43,564 nt of DNA from Rhodospirillales bacterium (GTDB lineage Bacteria > Pseudomonadota > Alphaproteobacteria > Rhodospirillales > Defluviicoccaceae). The notes beneath the pieces were generated by a model. It saw nothing but the letters and a program-made list of their open reading frames with translations, was not told the origin of the DNA and searched no databases. The stretch covers positions 1-43,564 of the forward strand of contig REES01000058.1 of NCBI GenBank assembly GCA_007694935.1, written 5' to 3'. This document shows, in pieces, positions 32,454 to 41,334 of the stretch. The translations under genes and the position numbers were made by a program. Numbering within the stretch: the first letter of the stretch is position 1; each line of letters starts with the position of its first letter.

Positions 32454-35009
32454 CTATCCCAGTTGGGTCAACTCGCGCAGCTTGGCAAAGGGTGACGTGC
32501 CCGCCGCCTGCGACCGGCGCCTCGGCCGGTGGTGGACCGACGTCCGGGGATGCCGCGGCCGCTCCGCAAACACCGCCCCATTCTCCGACAGTCGTCGCTC
32601 GAAACCCAAAGCCTCGATCACGCCCGGCAAATCGTCGCGGCTGCAGCCGATCAGGGTGGCCAATTCCCGGCCCGGCTCGCGGCCCGACTCGCGGCCGGGT
32701 TCCACTTGGCCATGCCGCGCCAGCGCCCGGATGCGGCCCGCCAAGCGTTCCGCCATGTCGATCCGTACGGCCAGCGCGCCCAGAACGCGGAACCCGATGG
32801 CCGCATAGAAATCGGCCGGCACATCGGCATCGCGTCTCACCGAGACCCGGCCCGGCGGCGGCGCGGCCAGCGGCGGCAGGCGGCGGTGCACCGACCACAG
32901 CAACGCCCGCAGGGCCATCGCATCCGGCTTGAGCATCTCCCGGAAGTATACGCTGTCCCGCCCCAAGCTCAGCCCCAGGGCGCGCAGGGCTGAGCGATCG
33001 GCGGCGTTCAGGGCGGCCAGCTGCGGTGCGCAGGCGTGGCACGGCATCGATCCCAGTGCCTCGGCAGTCTGGAACGCGAGGCCGCGCGCGGCCCCGGCGA
33101 GCGATGCGGCCCGGGCCTGGAACAGCGGCGCCAGCCGTGTCTGTACGTGGCGACGCAGCCAGTCGAGCAGTCGACGCCGCACCCGTTCGCGCGCCTCGGC
33201 CTCCAGCAGCCCGGCCGTGCACGGCTCGACCAGCGGATGCAGGACGTCATGCCCCGGGACCAGCCGGCCCACCGGTGCCTGCCGCCACGCGATCCAGCCG
33301 TCGTCCGTGAGCGCGAAGGCGTCATCGCCGTCCGCTTCCAGACGCTGAACCCGCTTGGGCACCTCCTGCCGCACCACGCGGTGGGCCGCCCCGTTGACCG
33401 CCTTGGCAGCGGTATGCAAGGGCGCCGCCCCGTCCCGACTCACCGCCGCGTCCGGCCGGAACCGGAAGCCTTCAAGGTTGCCGACGGCTTCCCCCTCGAC
33501 CACCACCTCGCCATCGCCGGTGACCGCCGCCATCAGTTCCCGCCGCGCCTTCAGCCGGCCGAACAGAACCGACGTGCGACGATCCACGAACCGCTGGATC
33601 AGACGATCGTGCAAGGCGTCGGACAGGCGGTCTTCGATGCCGCGGGTGCGGTCCTGCCAGTGCGCCGCGTCGGCGACCCAGTCACCGCGATAGGACACGT
33701 AGGTCCATGTGCGGACGTGAGCGATGCGTTGCATCAGGGTATCGATGTCGCCGTCGACGCGGTCCAGCCGGTCGACCTGACGGGCGATCCAGTCGGTGGG
33801 CAGGCAAGCAGCCTCGCTTCCGCTCAGGAACCGGAACAGGCGGGCCAGCAGACGGGCGTGGTGATCGCTCATCACCTTGCGGAAATCCGGCACCTGACAG
33901 ACCTCCCACAGCAGCCGAACGGCATCGGCCCCGGTGGCGAGGCGTTGCACCTCGGGATCGGCGGCCAGGACCGCAAGCACCCGCTCGTCGTCGGCTTCGC
34001 GCACACGAACGAGGCCTGGCCGGTCCGGCAGGCGGCGCAGGCTCGCCTGCAATGACGCGACGGATGCGAAGCTGAGCCGGCTGTTGCGCCAGGACAACTG
34101 GCGCAGGGCATCGAACCGGTGACTTTCCACACGGTCGATGGCATCGGCGTCGAGCCCCTCGGTATCGGCCGTGGTGCCAAAGCAGCCGTCGTTCATGTGC
34201 CGTCCGGCGCGACCGGCGATCTGCCCCAGTTCCGCCGGCGTGAGGTGGCGCACTTGGCGGCCGTCGAACTTGCAGGTCGCGGCGAAGGCCACATGGTTGA
34301 TATCCATGTTGAGGCCCATGCCGATGGCATCGGTGGCGACCAAATAGTCCACCTCACCGGCCTGATACATCCCCACCTGAGCATTGCGGGTGCGCGGGCT
34401 GAGCGCCCCCAGCACCACGGCGGCACCGCCCCGCTGGCGGCGGATCAGCTCGGCGATGGCGTACACGTCCGCTGCGGTGAACGACACGATCGCGGACCGG
34501 GGAGGCAACCGGTGCAGCTTGCGGTGGCCGGCGTAGCTTAAGGTGGAGAAGCGGGCCCGGGTGGTGATCTCGGCCTCCGGCACCAGACGGCGCAGCAGCG
34601 GGCGGACCGTTTCCGCACCCATGAACATCGTCTCCGCGGCGCCGCGGGCATGCAGCAGCCGGTCGGTGAACACATGCCCGCGATCGGCATCGGCGCACAT
34701 CTGGATTTCGTCGATGGCGAGAAAGCTCACCCGGCGGCCGAGCGGCATCGCCTCCACCGTACACAGGAAGTAACGAGCCCGCGGCGGCACGATCTTTTCC
34801 TCGCCGGTGATCAAGGCCACGCTTGAAGCCCCCTTCAGGCGCACCGCGCGGTCATAGTTTTCCCGCGCCAGCAGCCGCAGGGGAAAGCCGATCATGCCGG
34901 ATTCGTGAGCCAGCATCCGTTCCATGGCGAGATGGGTCTTGCCGGTGTTGGTCGGTCCAAGCACCGCCACCACCCGACGGCGTTCCCCGCGTTCGTGCCC
35001 TGCAACCAT
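32454..35009 (-). CDS. SUV3-like DEAD/DEAH-type RNA helicase
   Basis: 851 residues from ATG 35009, chosen for the GGGGAGG five bases upstream; ATG 35066 is an in-frame alternative. Helicase motifs: VVAVLGPTNTGKTHLAMER (I), FLAIDEIQMCADADRGHVF (DEIQ, II), FMGAETVRPLLRRLV (III), then VATDAIGMGLNMDINHVAF and QIAGRAGRH (VI). This is the SUV3/mitochondrial-degradosome group found in alphaproteobacteria. The long C-terminal half (after about residue 350) is alanine/arginine-rich with a PGRESGREPGRE repeat near the end. A short C-P-x-C-like CHACAPQ lies near residue 640. Role: probably RNA remodelling or decay. Confidence 0.9.
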   Translation of the reverse strand: MVAGHERGERRRVVAVLGPTNTGKTHLAMERMLAHESGMIGFPLRLLARENYDRAVRLKGASSVALITGEEKIVPPRARYFLCTVEAMPLGRRVSFLAIDEIQMCADADRGHVFTDRLLHARGAAETMFMGAETVRPLLRRLVPEAEITTRARFSTLSYAGHRKLHRLPPRSAIVSFTAADVYAIAELIRRQRGGAAVVLGALSPRTRNAQVGMYQAGEVDYLVATDAIGMGLNMDINHVAFAATCKFDGRQVRHLTPAELGQIAGRAGRHMNDGCFGTTADTEGLDADAIDRVESHRFDALRQLSWRNSRLSFASVASLQASLRRLPDRPGLVRVREADDERVLAVLAADPEVQRLATGADAVRLLWEVCQVPDFRKVMSDHHARLLARLFRFLSGSEAACLPTDWIARQVDRLDRVDGDIDTLMQRIAHVRTWTYVSYRGDWVADAAHWQDRTRGIEDRLSDALHDRLIQRFVDRRTSVLFGRLKARRELMAAVTGDGEVVVEGEAVGNLEGFRFRPDAAVSRDGAAPLHTAAKAVNGAAHRVVRQEVPKRVQRLEADGDDAFALTDDGWIAWRQAPVGRLVPGHDVLHPLVEPCTAGLLEAEARERVRRRLLDWLRRHVQTRLAPLFQARAASLAGAARGLAFQTAEALGSMPCHACAPQLAALNAADRSALRALGLSLGRDSVYFREMLKPDAMALRALLWSVHRRLPPLAAPPPGRVSVRRDADVPADFYAAIGFRVLGALAVRIDMAERLAGRIRALARHGQVEPGRESGREPGRELATLIGCSRDDLPGVIEALGFERRLSENGAVFAERPRHPRTSVHHRPRRRSQAAGTSPFAKLRELTQLG

Positions 35010-35090
35010 GTGTTCCTCCCCAGTGGGAAAGGCTCCCGACACCAGCCAAGCGACCCGCCCGGCCATGATCCCGCAGCCGCCGGACGCTCC

Positions 35091-35774
35091 TCAGTCCGAC
35101 GCCGATCCGGCCGGCACCATCGGTACGAACGCCACCGGGAGCTTGGCTTCCTGGGCGATCTCGCCATCCGGCGTCTTGACGCACCGAAACAACATCTGGG
35201 TTTCGCCGGGGAGACCGACAGGCACGACCATGCGCCCGCCGGGCTTCAACTGCTCAACCAGCCTGGGCGGCAGCCGGGGCGGTGCCGATGTCACCAGGAT
35301 GCCGTCGAACGGGGCCTCTTCGGGCCAGCCGTCGTAACCATCCCCGACCCGGATGGCGACGTTCCGGTAGCCGAGCGCGGCCAGCCGGTCGCGGGCGGCG
35401 GCGGCCAGGGACGGGACCACTTCCACGCTGAAGACCCGGTCCGCCAACTCCGCCAGAACGGCCGCCTGGTAGCCGCAACCGGTGCCGATCTCGAGCACCC
35501 GGTCACCCGGAGCGATGTCCAGAAGATCGGTCATCACAGCAACAATATAGGGCTGGGAAATGGTCTGGCCGTGGCCGATCGGCAACGGCCGGTTGACATA
35601 CGCCGCGTTCTGATCGGTGGCGGCGACGAAGGCATGGCGGGGAACGCGGGCGAGGGCGTTCATGACCGCCGGCGCGAACCGGCCCCGCCCGGTCCAGGCT
35701 TCGGTATCGGCGGCTTCGGCCTCGATCTCCGCGATCAGCCGACGGCGTGCTTCGGCAAATCGGTCATCGGCCAT
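35091..35774 (-). CDS. pcm: Protein-L-isoaspartate O-methyltransferase (first copy)
   Basis: 227 residues. It methylates L-isoaspartyl residues in aged proteins with SAM. Family motifs: NALARVPRHAFVAATDQNA near the N-terminus, PLPIGHGQTISQPYIVAVM (substrate loop), motif I RVLEIGTGCGYQAAVLAEL, then DGILVTSAPPRLPPRLVEQ and PGGRMVVPVG. A second, diverged copy occurs at 40615-41256 in the classical surE-pcm-nlpD position. This copy leads the minus-strand helicase cluster and diverges from the YbhB-like gene with about 100 bases between. Confidence 0.92.
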   Translation of the reverse strand: MADDRFAEARRRLIAEIEAEAADTEAWTGRGRFAPAVMNALARVPRHAFVAATDQNAAYVNRPLPIGHGQTISQPYIVAVMTDLLDIAPGDRVLEIGTGCGYQAAVLAELADRVFSVEVVPSLAAAARDRLAALGYRNVAIRVGDGYDGWPEEAPFDGILVTSAPPRLPPRLVEQLKPGGRMVVPVGLPGETQMLFRCVKTPDGEIAQEAKLPVAFVPMVPAGSASD

Positions 35775-35874
35775 GACAGCAGGCCCTCCCGACCCGCACC
35801 TTGCGGACCGCCTGCCGTTCCGTCAAGCTTGCAGCAGCATCAAATGTTGGCACCGTAGACAGATGAGGCGCGCG

Positions 35875-36339
35875 ATGCCGCTGACCCTGACCTGCCCGGA
35901 CTTCCCCGACGGCGGCCGCATTCCGGAGCGGTTCACCTGCCAGGGGGACGACATCTCGCCACCGCTGGCCTGGACCGGCGTTCCCGACGGGACCGCGGGT
36001 TTCGCATTGATCTGCGCCGATCCCGATGCGCCGGCGGGAACCTGGTATCACTGGGGCCTGTTCGACATCCCGGGCAGCCGGCGGGACCTGCGCGGGTCCT
36101 TGCCCGCCGACGCCGATGTGGAAGGCATGCGCCAGGCGGTCACCGACTTCCGGCGTCCAGGCTACGGCGGACCCTGCCCGCCGCGCGGCCACGGTGTCCA
36201 TCACTACCATTTCCGCCTGATGGCCCTCGACGTGGCGCACCTGCCGCTCGACGCCGGTTGCCACTGCCGCGATGTGGAACGGGCGGCCGAGGGGCACGTG
36301 GTCGCGACCGCGCTGCTGATTGGCACTTACAGCCGCTGA
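35875..36339 (+). CDS. YbhB/YbcL-type phosphatidylethanolamine-binding protein
   Basis: 154 residues from ATG 35875 (ATG 35863 also in frame). The family pattern is clear: LTCPDFPDGGRIPERFTCQ, GDDISPPLAWTGVPDGT, ALICADPDAPAGTWYHWGLF (the D-P-D-x-P ligand loop) and HHYHFRLMALD. No signal peptide, so cytosolic like YbhB. These Raf-kinase-inhibitor-like proteins bind anionic phosphate-type ligands; their bacterial role is not settled. The C-terminal CHCRDVERAAEGHVVATALLI contains two cysteines. Stands alone between pcm and htpG. Confidence 0.9.
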   Translation: MPLTLTCPDFPDGGRIPERFTCQGDDISPPLAWTGVPDGTAGFALICADPDAPAGTWYHWGLFDIPGSRRDLRGSLPADADVEGMRQAVTDFRRPGYGGPCPPRGHGVHHYHFRLMALDVAHLPLDAGCHCRDVERAAEGHVVATALLIGTYSR

Positions 36340-36358
36340 GCCTGCACCGGCCCGGTGC

Positions 36359-36394
36359 GACCCGTTGACCCGGTGACCCGATGACCCGTTGACC
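36359..36394. repeat. 8-bp tandem repeat upstream of htpG
   Basis: The unit GACCCGNT is repeated four times in a row (GACCCGTT, GACCCGGT, GACCCGAT, GACCCGTT) and trails into GACCTGAC, starting 20 bases after the YbhB-like stop. Only the seventh base of the unit varies. It may be a slippage-prone tract or part of htpG control. Confidence 0.8.
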
Positions 36395-36437
36395 TGACAG
36401 TCCGCCACTTGATAACCGGCGAGGGTTGCCGGGCCGG

Positions 36438-36466
36438 CTTGCACGCCGCAGCAGTCCCGGACATAT
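36438..36466 (+). promoter_or_regulatory. Candidate heat-shock (RpoH) promoter of htpG
   Basis: CTTG at 36438-36441, 18 bases, then GACATAT at 36460-36466. The CTTG box and the CAT AT-containing -10 resemble alphaproteobacterial sigma-32 promoters, and htpG is a usual member of that regulon. The transcript would have a leader of about 55-60 bases. The match at the -10 is partial. Confidence 0.45.
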
Positions 36467-36478
36467 CTTCGCCCAGCT

Positions 36479-36508
36479 TGCAAGAACGCCAGCCTGCAAG
36501 AACGCCAG
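36479..36508. repeat. Direct repeat in the htpG leader
   Basis: TGCAAGAACGCCAG occurs twice, at 36479-36492 and 36495-36508, a 16-base period, ending 22 bases before the htpG start. It lies in the predicted untranslated leader. Confidence 0.85.
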
Positions 36509-36530
36509 AACAAGGGTCGGACCTGACGCC

Positions 36531-38456
36531 ATGACAGCCGAGACGTTCACCTTTCAGACCGAAGTCAACCGCCTTCTCGACATCGTCGTCCATTCACTCT
36601 ATTCGCATAAGGAGATCTTTCTGCGCGAGCTGATCTCCAACGCATCCGACGCGTGCGATCGCCTGCGCTACCTCGCCATTACCGAACCGGCCCTGGTCGC
36701 CGACGATCCCGACTTCCGCATCCGGCTCACGGCGGACAAGGCGGCCGCCACCCTGTCGCTGGCCGACAACGGCATCGGCATGAATCAAGCCGACCTCATC
36801 GACAGTCTCGGCACCATCGCCCGCTCCGGCAGCCAAGCGTTCCTGACCCAGCTGAGCGGCGATGCCCGCAAGGACATGACCCTGATCGGCCAGTTCGGCG
36901 TCGGCTTCTATGCGGCGTTCATGGTGGCCGACCGGGTGGAGGTGATCACGCGCAAGGCGGGCGAAGCGGGGGCCTGGAAATGGGCTTCCGACGGCAAGGG
37001 GCAGTTCACGATCGACACGGCCGAGCGGGCCGGACGCGGCACCACCGTCATCCTGCATCTCAAGAAAGACGACAAGGAATTCCTTGAAGAGACCCGCCTG
37101 CGCCAGATCGTCCGGCGCTATTCCGACCACATCGCCATCCCCATCGTCTGGGAAGGCGGTGATCAGCCGGAAACCAAGCCGGAAACCATCAATGCCGCTT
37201 CCTCATTGTGGACACGGCCCAAGAAAGACATCACCGAAGAGCAATACAAGGAGTTCTACCATCACGTCGGCCATACCTTCGACGATCCCTGGCTGACGCT
37301 GCATTACGCCGCCGAGGGCGTGCTCAGTTACACCGCTCTGCTGTTCGTCCCGTCATCACCGCCCCTGGACCTGTTCCACCCGGACCGCAAATCCCACGTC
37401 AAGCTGTATGTGCGCCGCGTATTCATCACCGACGACTGCGAAGGACTGATCCCCGCCTACCTCCGCTTTCTGCGGGGCATCGTCGATTCCGAAGATCTGC
37501 CGCTCAACATCAGCCGCGAGATGGTGCAGCACGACCCACGCCTCGCCCGCATCCGCGCCGGGCTGGTCAAGCGCATGCTCGGTGAACTCGGGAAAAAGGC
37601 GGAGAGTGAACCGGAGGCGTATGCGGCGTTCTGGGACAACTTCGGGGCCGTGCTCAAGGAAGGCATCTACGAGGACTTCGAGAACCGCGACCGCCTGATC
37701 GGTCTCAGCCGCTTCCGCACCACCGCAGGGGACGGCTTGGTGTCGCTGGACACCTATGTGGACCGGATGAAGGACGGTCAGGGAGCGATCTACACCATCA
37801 ACGGCGAGGAGGCGGAGGCCTTGAGCCGCAGCCCCCAACTGGAGGGGTTCAAGGCCAAGGGGGTGGAGGTGCTGCTGCTGACCGACCCCGTGGACGAATT
37901 CTGGCTTCCCGCCGTCGGCCGCTACCGCGACAAGCCGTTCAAGTCGGTGGCCGCGGCCGGCATCGACCTCGACGCGATCGTCGGCGGCGCGACGCCCGAC
38001 GATGCGGAGGCCAAGGCGGCCGAGGCCGATTCGCCCGCGATGACAACCCTGACCCAGGCGTTGGGCGAGGCGCTTTCTGGACAGGTGAAGGAGGTGCGCA
38101 TCTCCCGGCGATTAACCGAAAGCGCCGTCTGCCTGGCCGCCGGCGAGGGCGACATGGACATGTACCTGGAACGCCTGCTGCGCCAGCATCACAAGCTGGA
38201 ACCCGGCATGGCGACACCGCGGGTCCTGGAGATCAACCCCCGTCATCCGCTGATCCGGCGCCTGGCCGCACTGGCCGCGGCCGAAGGCGACACAGGCCCG
38301 GCCGTGCTCGCGGATGCGGCCCATCTGTTGCTGGACCAAGCCCGAATCATCGAGGGCGAACCGGTTTCCGATCCGGCCGCCTTCGCCACGCGTTTGGCCT
38401 CGGTGCTGGAGAACAGCCTGCCGAAGCCCGCCGAAGCCGCCGGCGACGCGGCCTGA
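36531..38456 (+). CDS. htpG: Chaperone HtpG (Hsp90)
   Basis: 641 residues from ATG 36531; the frame is open from 36426 without similarity. The N-terminal ATPase shows TFTFQTEVNRLLDIVVHSL, YSHKEIFLRELISNASDAC, SLADNGIGMNQADLIDSLG and GQFGVGFYAAFMVADRVEV. The middle domain has LKLYVRRVFITDDCEGLIP-like KLYVRRVFITDDCEGL and GIVDSEDLPLNISREMVQ with the catalytic arginine region; the C-terminal dimerisation domain closes the protein. It refolds or holds client proteins under stress. The upstream region holds a candidate RpoH promoter and repeats. Confidence 0.97.
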   Translation: MTAETFTFQTEVNRLLDIVVHSLYSHKEIFLRELISNASDACDRLRYLAITEPALVADDPDFRIRLTADKAAATLSLADNGIGMNQADLIDSLGTIARSGSQAFLTQLSGDARKDMTLIGQFGVGFYAAFMVADRVEVITRKAGEAGAWKWASDGKGQFTIDTAERAGRGTTVILHLKKDDKEFLEETRLRQIVRRYSDHIAIPIVWEGGDQPETKPETINAASSLWTRPKKDITEEQYKEFYHHVGHTFDDPWLTLHYAAEGVLSYTALLFVPSSPPLDLFHPDRKSHVKLYVRRVFITDDCEGLIPAYLRFLRGIVDSEDLPLNISREMVQHDPRLARIRAGLVKRMLGELGKKAESEPEAYAAFWDNFGAVLKEGIYEDFENRDRLIGLSRFRTTAGDGLVSLDTYVDRMKDGQGAIYTINGEEAEALSRSPQLEGFKAKGVEVLLLTDPVDEFWLPAVGRYRDKPFKSVAAAGIDLDAIVGGATPDDAEAKAAEADSPAMTTLTQALGEALSGQVKEVRISRRLTESAVCLAAGEGDMDMYLERLLRQHHKLEPGMATPRVLEINPRHPLIRRLAALAAAEGDTGPAVLADAAHLLLDQARIIEGEPVSDPAAFATRLASVLENSLPKPAEAAGDAA

Positions 38457-38489
38457 TCCGGGCAACGACGCCTTGGCTTGGGGCGTGCC

Positions 38490-38518
38490 TTGACCGCATC
38501 CCGGGCTTCCGCTAACCC
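38490..38518 (+). promoter_or_regulatory. Possible serS promoter
   Basis: TTGACC (38490-38495), 17 bases, TAACCC (38513-38518). The -35 is good and the -10 poor. A perfect CCCCC-GAGC-GGGGG stem at 38516-38529 overlaps the -10 and could equally be a pause or weak end of the htpG transcript; no T-run follows. Confidence 0.3.
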
Positions 38519-38565
38519 CCGAGCGGGGGCGCAAGCCCGAGGATGTGCGACAGCCGGTTCCAGCG

Positions 38566-39846
38566 ATGTTCGATATCAGGTGGGTTCGCGAGAATCCCGA
38601 GGCCTTCGACGCCGGTCTGCGCCGGCGCGGGCTCACGGCCGCATCGACGGCCCTCACGGCGCTGGATCAGGGGCGGCGCGAGGCGCTGGCGGAGGCCCAG
38701 AGGATCCAGGCGGAGCGCAACCGCGTCGCCAAGGAGATCGGCGCCCGCAAGCGGGCCGGCCGGGACGCGGCTGATCTGTTGGCGGCAGTGGCCGCGTCCA
38801 AGGATGCCGAGGCAGCGGCCGAGTCGCGGGCCGCACAGGCCGAACATGACCTGGAACAGGCGCTCGCCGTCATCCCCAACCTGCCGGCCGTTGACGTCCC
38901 CGACGGGCCGGACGAAACCGCCAATATCGAGGTGCGGCGCTGGGGGGAGGCCCCTCAGTTCGCGTTCCAGCCGCGCGAGCACTTCGACATCGGCGAAGGC
39001 CTCGGCCTGATGGATTTCGCCGCCGCCGCCAAGCTGTCCGGCGCGCGGTTCGTGGTGCTCAAGGGGGCGCTGGCACGGCTGGAGCGGGCCCTGGCATCAT
39101 TCATGCTGGACCTGCATACGGCCGAGTTCGGCTATACCGAGGTCAACCCGCCGGCCCTCGTGCGCGACCACGTGCTGTTCGGCACCGGCCAGCTGCCCAA
39201 ATTCGGCGACGACCTGTTCCATACCACCGACGATTACTGGCTGATCCCCACCGCCGAAGTGCCGCTCACCAACCTGGTGGCAGGGGACGTGCTGGACGCG
39301 GCGACCCTGCCGATCCGCACCACCGCCATGACCTGGTGTTTCCGGGCCGAGGCCGGCGCCGCCGGGCGCGATACCCGCGGCATGATCCGCCAGCACCAGT
39401 TCACCAAGGTGGAACTGGTCAGCATCGTCCGCCCCGAGGACTCCGACGCGGAGTTGGAGCGCATGACCGGTTGTGCGGAGGCGGTGTTGCAGCGCCTGGG
39501 CCTGCCCTATCGGGTCATGCTGCTGTGTACCGGCGACATGGGCTTTGCCGCCCGCAAGACCTATGACATCGAGGTGTGGTTGCCCGGCCAGGGGCGCTAT
39601 CGCGAAATCTCGAGTTGCTCCAACTGCGGCGATTTCCAGGCCCGGCGGATGCGGGCGCGATACCGCGAGGAGGGCGCGAAGGGGACCCGATTTGTCCATA
39701 CCCTGAACGGCTCCGGCCTCGCCGTGGGGCGCACCCTGGTGGCGGTACTGGAAGCGTATCAGCAGCCGGACGGCTCGGTCACGGTGCCGGAGGCGCTTCG
39801 CCCGTACATGGGCGGGCTCGAGGTGATCCGGGCCGATGGTACATGA
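38566..39846 (+). CDS. serS: Serine-tRNA ligase
   Basis: 426 residues from ATG 38566; the frame opens at 38545 without family similarity. The N-terminal tRNA-binding coiled coil spans about residues 25-110 ([19 protein letters not shown] and on). The catalytic class II motifs are [19 protein letters not shown] (motif 1 region), [18 protein letters not shown] then [12 protein letters not shown] (motif 2) and [19 protein letters not shown] (motif 3). It charges tRNA-Ser and supplies the substrate for selenocysteine if used. surE starts 11 bases before its end, so serS heads a serS-surE-pcm-nlpD operon. Confidence 0.97.
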   Translation: MFDIRWVRENPEAFDAGLRRRGLTAASTALTALDQGRREALAEAQRIQAERNRVAKEIGARKRAGRDAADLLAAVAASKDAEAAAESRAAQAEHDLEQALAVIPNLPAVDVPDGPDETANIEVRRWGEAPQFAFQPREHFDIGEGLGLMDFAAAAKLSGARFVVLKGALARLERALASFMLDLHTAEFGYTEVNPPALVRDHVLFGTGQLPKFGDDLFHTTDDYWLIPTAEVPLTNLVAGDVLDAATLPIRTTAMTWCFRAEAGAAGRDTRGMIRQHQFTKVELVSIVRPEDSDAELERMTGCAEAVLQRLGLPYRVMLLCTGDMGFAARKTYDIEVWLPGQGRYREISSCSNCGDFQARRMRARYREEGAKGTRFVHTLNGSGLAVGRTLVAVLEAYQQPDGSVTVPEALRPYMGGLEVIRADGT

Positions 39847-40618
39847 ACCGTTTTCCCTGGCCGGCGCCCGTGTGCTCATCAGCAACGATGACGGCATCCG
39901 TGCACCGGGGCTTGAGGTGCTGGAGCAAACGATGCGCCGGCTGGCGGCCGAGGTCTGGGTGGTGGCCCCCGACACCGAGCAGAGTGCCGCCAGCCACTCC
40001 CTGACCATCCGACGTCCTCTCTATGTGCGCGAGGTGGCGGAGCGGCGGTTCAGCGTCGACGGCACCCCCACCGATTGCGTGCTGCTGGCGGTGCACAAGG
40101 TGATGCGGGACTGCCCTCCCGATCTGGTGCTGTCCGGTATCAATCGCGGCGGCAACATGGGGGAGGACGCTGCCTACTCCGGCACCGTCGCTGCCGCCAT
40201 GGAGGGCACGCTGCTGGGTTTCCGGTCGGTCGCCCTCAGCCTGTTTTATGACGATCGCGCGGCCGTGAAATGGGAGACGGCGGCGTGCTGGACCGGCCAT
40301 GTGCTGGCCCGGCTCGCGGCGGCGCGCTGGCCGAAGGACACCCTGATCAACGTGAACTTCCCGGACGTGGCGGCCGGTGCGGTGAGCGGGATCGAGGTCA
40401 CCCGCCAGGGCCGGCGCAAGATCGGCGGCGCCATCGTCGAGGGCTTCGACCCCCGTGGCGAGCGCTACTACTGGATCGGCGCCGGCCGCGAGGAGGTGCG
40501 CGGGCAGGCGGGGACGGACCTGGAGGCGGTCTGCCGCGGTGCCGTCTCGGTCACCCCGTTGCATCGCAACCTCACCCACGCGGCGGCGCTTGACGCCCTG
40601 CGGGCTGCGTTCGCATGA
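39836..40618 (+). CDS. surE: 5'/3'-nucleotidase SurE
   Basis: 260 residues. Metal-dependent nucleoside monophosphatase. The metal ligands are in [14 protein letters not shown] (Asp-Asp near the N-terminus), the conserved serine in [14 protein letters not shown], and the asparagine in [19 protein letters not shown], followed by [11 protein letters not shown]. The C-terminal dimerisation arm ends [16 protein letters not shown] 39836 overlaps serS by 11 bases, and the pcm start overlaps its stop (ATGA). surE with pcm is the widespread stationary-phase survival pair. Confidence 0.96.
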   Translation: MVHEPFSLAGARVLISNDDGIRAPGLEVLEQTMRRLAAEVWVVAPDTEQSAASHSLTIRRPLYVREVAERRFSVDGTPTDCVLLAVHKVMRDCPPDLVLSGINRGGNMGEDAAYSGTVAAAMEGTLLGFRSVALSLFYDDRAAVKWETAACWTGHVLARLAAARWPKDTLINVNFPDVAAGAVSGIEVTRQGRRKIGGAIVEGFDPRGERYYWIGAGREEVRGQAGTDLEAVCRGAVSVTPLHRNLTHAAALDALRAAFA

Positions 40619-41256
40619 ACCCGGATTCGCGCAAGATCCGCCTGATCCTCGACCTTCGCCGGGCCGGCATCACCGATCCGGTGGTTTCCGCCGCGATCGA
40701 GCGGGTGCCGCGCCACCTGTTCGTACCGACGGCGTTTGCCGAGAAGGCCTACGAGAACACCGCGCTGCCGATCGGCTGCCACCAGACGCTGAGTGCGCCG
40801 ATCGTGGTGGCGCGCATGACCCAGGCCCTGGATCTCGGCGACCGGATGAAGGTGCTGGAGGTGGGCACCGGCTCCGGCTACCAGGCGGCGGTGCTGGCGC
40901 GGCTCTGTCGGCGGGTCTACACCATCGAGCGCCACCCCGATCTGCTGCGGGAGGCGGAGCGGCGATTCGCCGCTTTGGGCCTGACCAACATCACCGCCCG
41001 GCCCGGCGACGGCACCCTCGGCTGGCCGGAAGCGGCGCCGTTCGAACGGATCATCGTCACGGCTGCGGCCTACGACGTTCCGCCCGTGCTGGCGCAGCAA
41101 CTGGCCGAAGGCGGCATCATGGTAGTGCCGATCGACGATGGCTCGGGTTCCCAGACGCTCCTCCGGGTGCGACGCGGTGCCGAAGGCCTCGATACCGAAG
41201 ACCTCGGACCGATCCGGTTCGTGCCGCTGATTGCCGCCCGGCCGACGGCCAGCTGA
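40615..41256 (+). CDS. pcm: Protein-L-isoaspartate O-methyltransferase (second copy)
   Basis: 213 residues from ATG 40615, overlapping the surE stop (ATGA). Motifs: AIERVPRHLFVPTAFAEKA, ALPIGCHQTLSAPIVVARM (active-site loop), motif I VLEVGTGSGYQAAVLARL, IERHPDLLREAERRF, then GGIMVVPIDDGSGSQTLLR. It is clearly diverged from the copy at 35091, for example GCHQTLSAP against GHGQTISQP. By synteny this is the canonical pcm; the other may have another target set or expression pattern. Confidence 0.95.
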   Translation: MNPDSRKIRLILDLRRAGITDPVVSAAIERVPRHLFVPTAFAEKAYENTALPIGCHQTLSAPIVVARMTQALDLGDRMKVLEVGTGSGYQAAVLARLCRRVYTIERHPDLLREAERRFAALGLTNITARPGDGTLGWPEAAPFERIIVTAAAYDVPPVLAQQLAEGGIMVVPIDDGSGSQTLLRVRRGAEGLDTEDLGPIRFVPLIAARPTAS

Positions 41257-41334
41257 ACCGGGGGATTGAATTGGCGGGCCGGGCTCGCCGATAATCCGTG
41301 TGCCGGCTCACCTGGGTTCAAGGCTTCACGCCCG

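Noticed and set aside
36359-36398. Tandem GACCCGNT units considered as a CRISPR or attachment site
   Set aside because: The units are contiguous, 8 bases long, without spacers, and no cas, integrase or tRNA gene is near.
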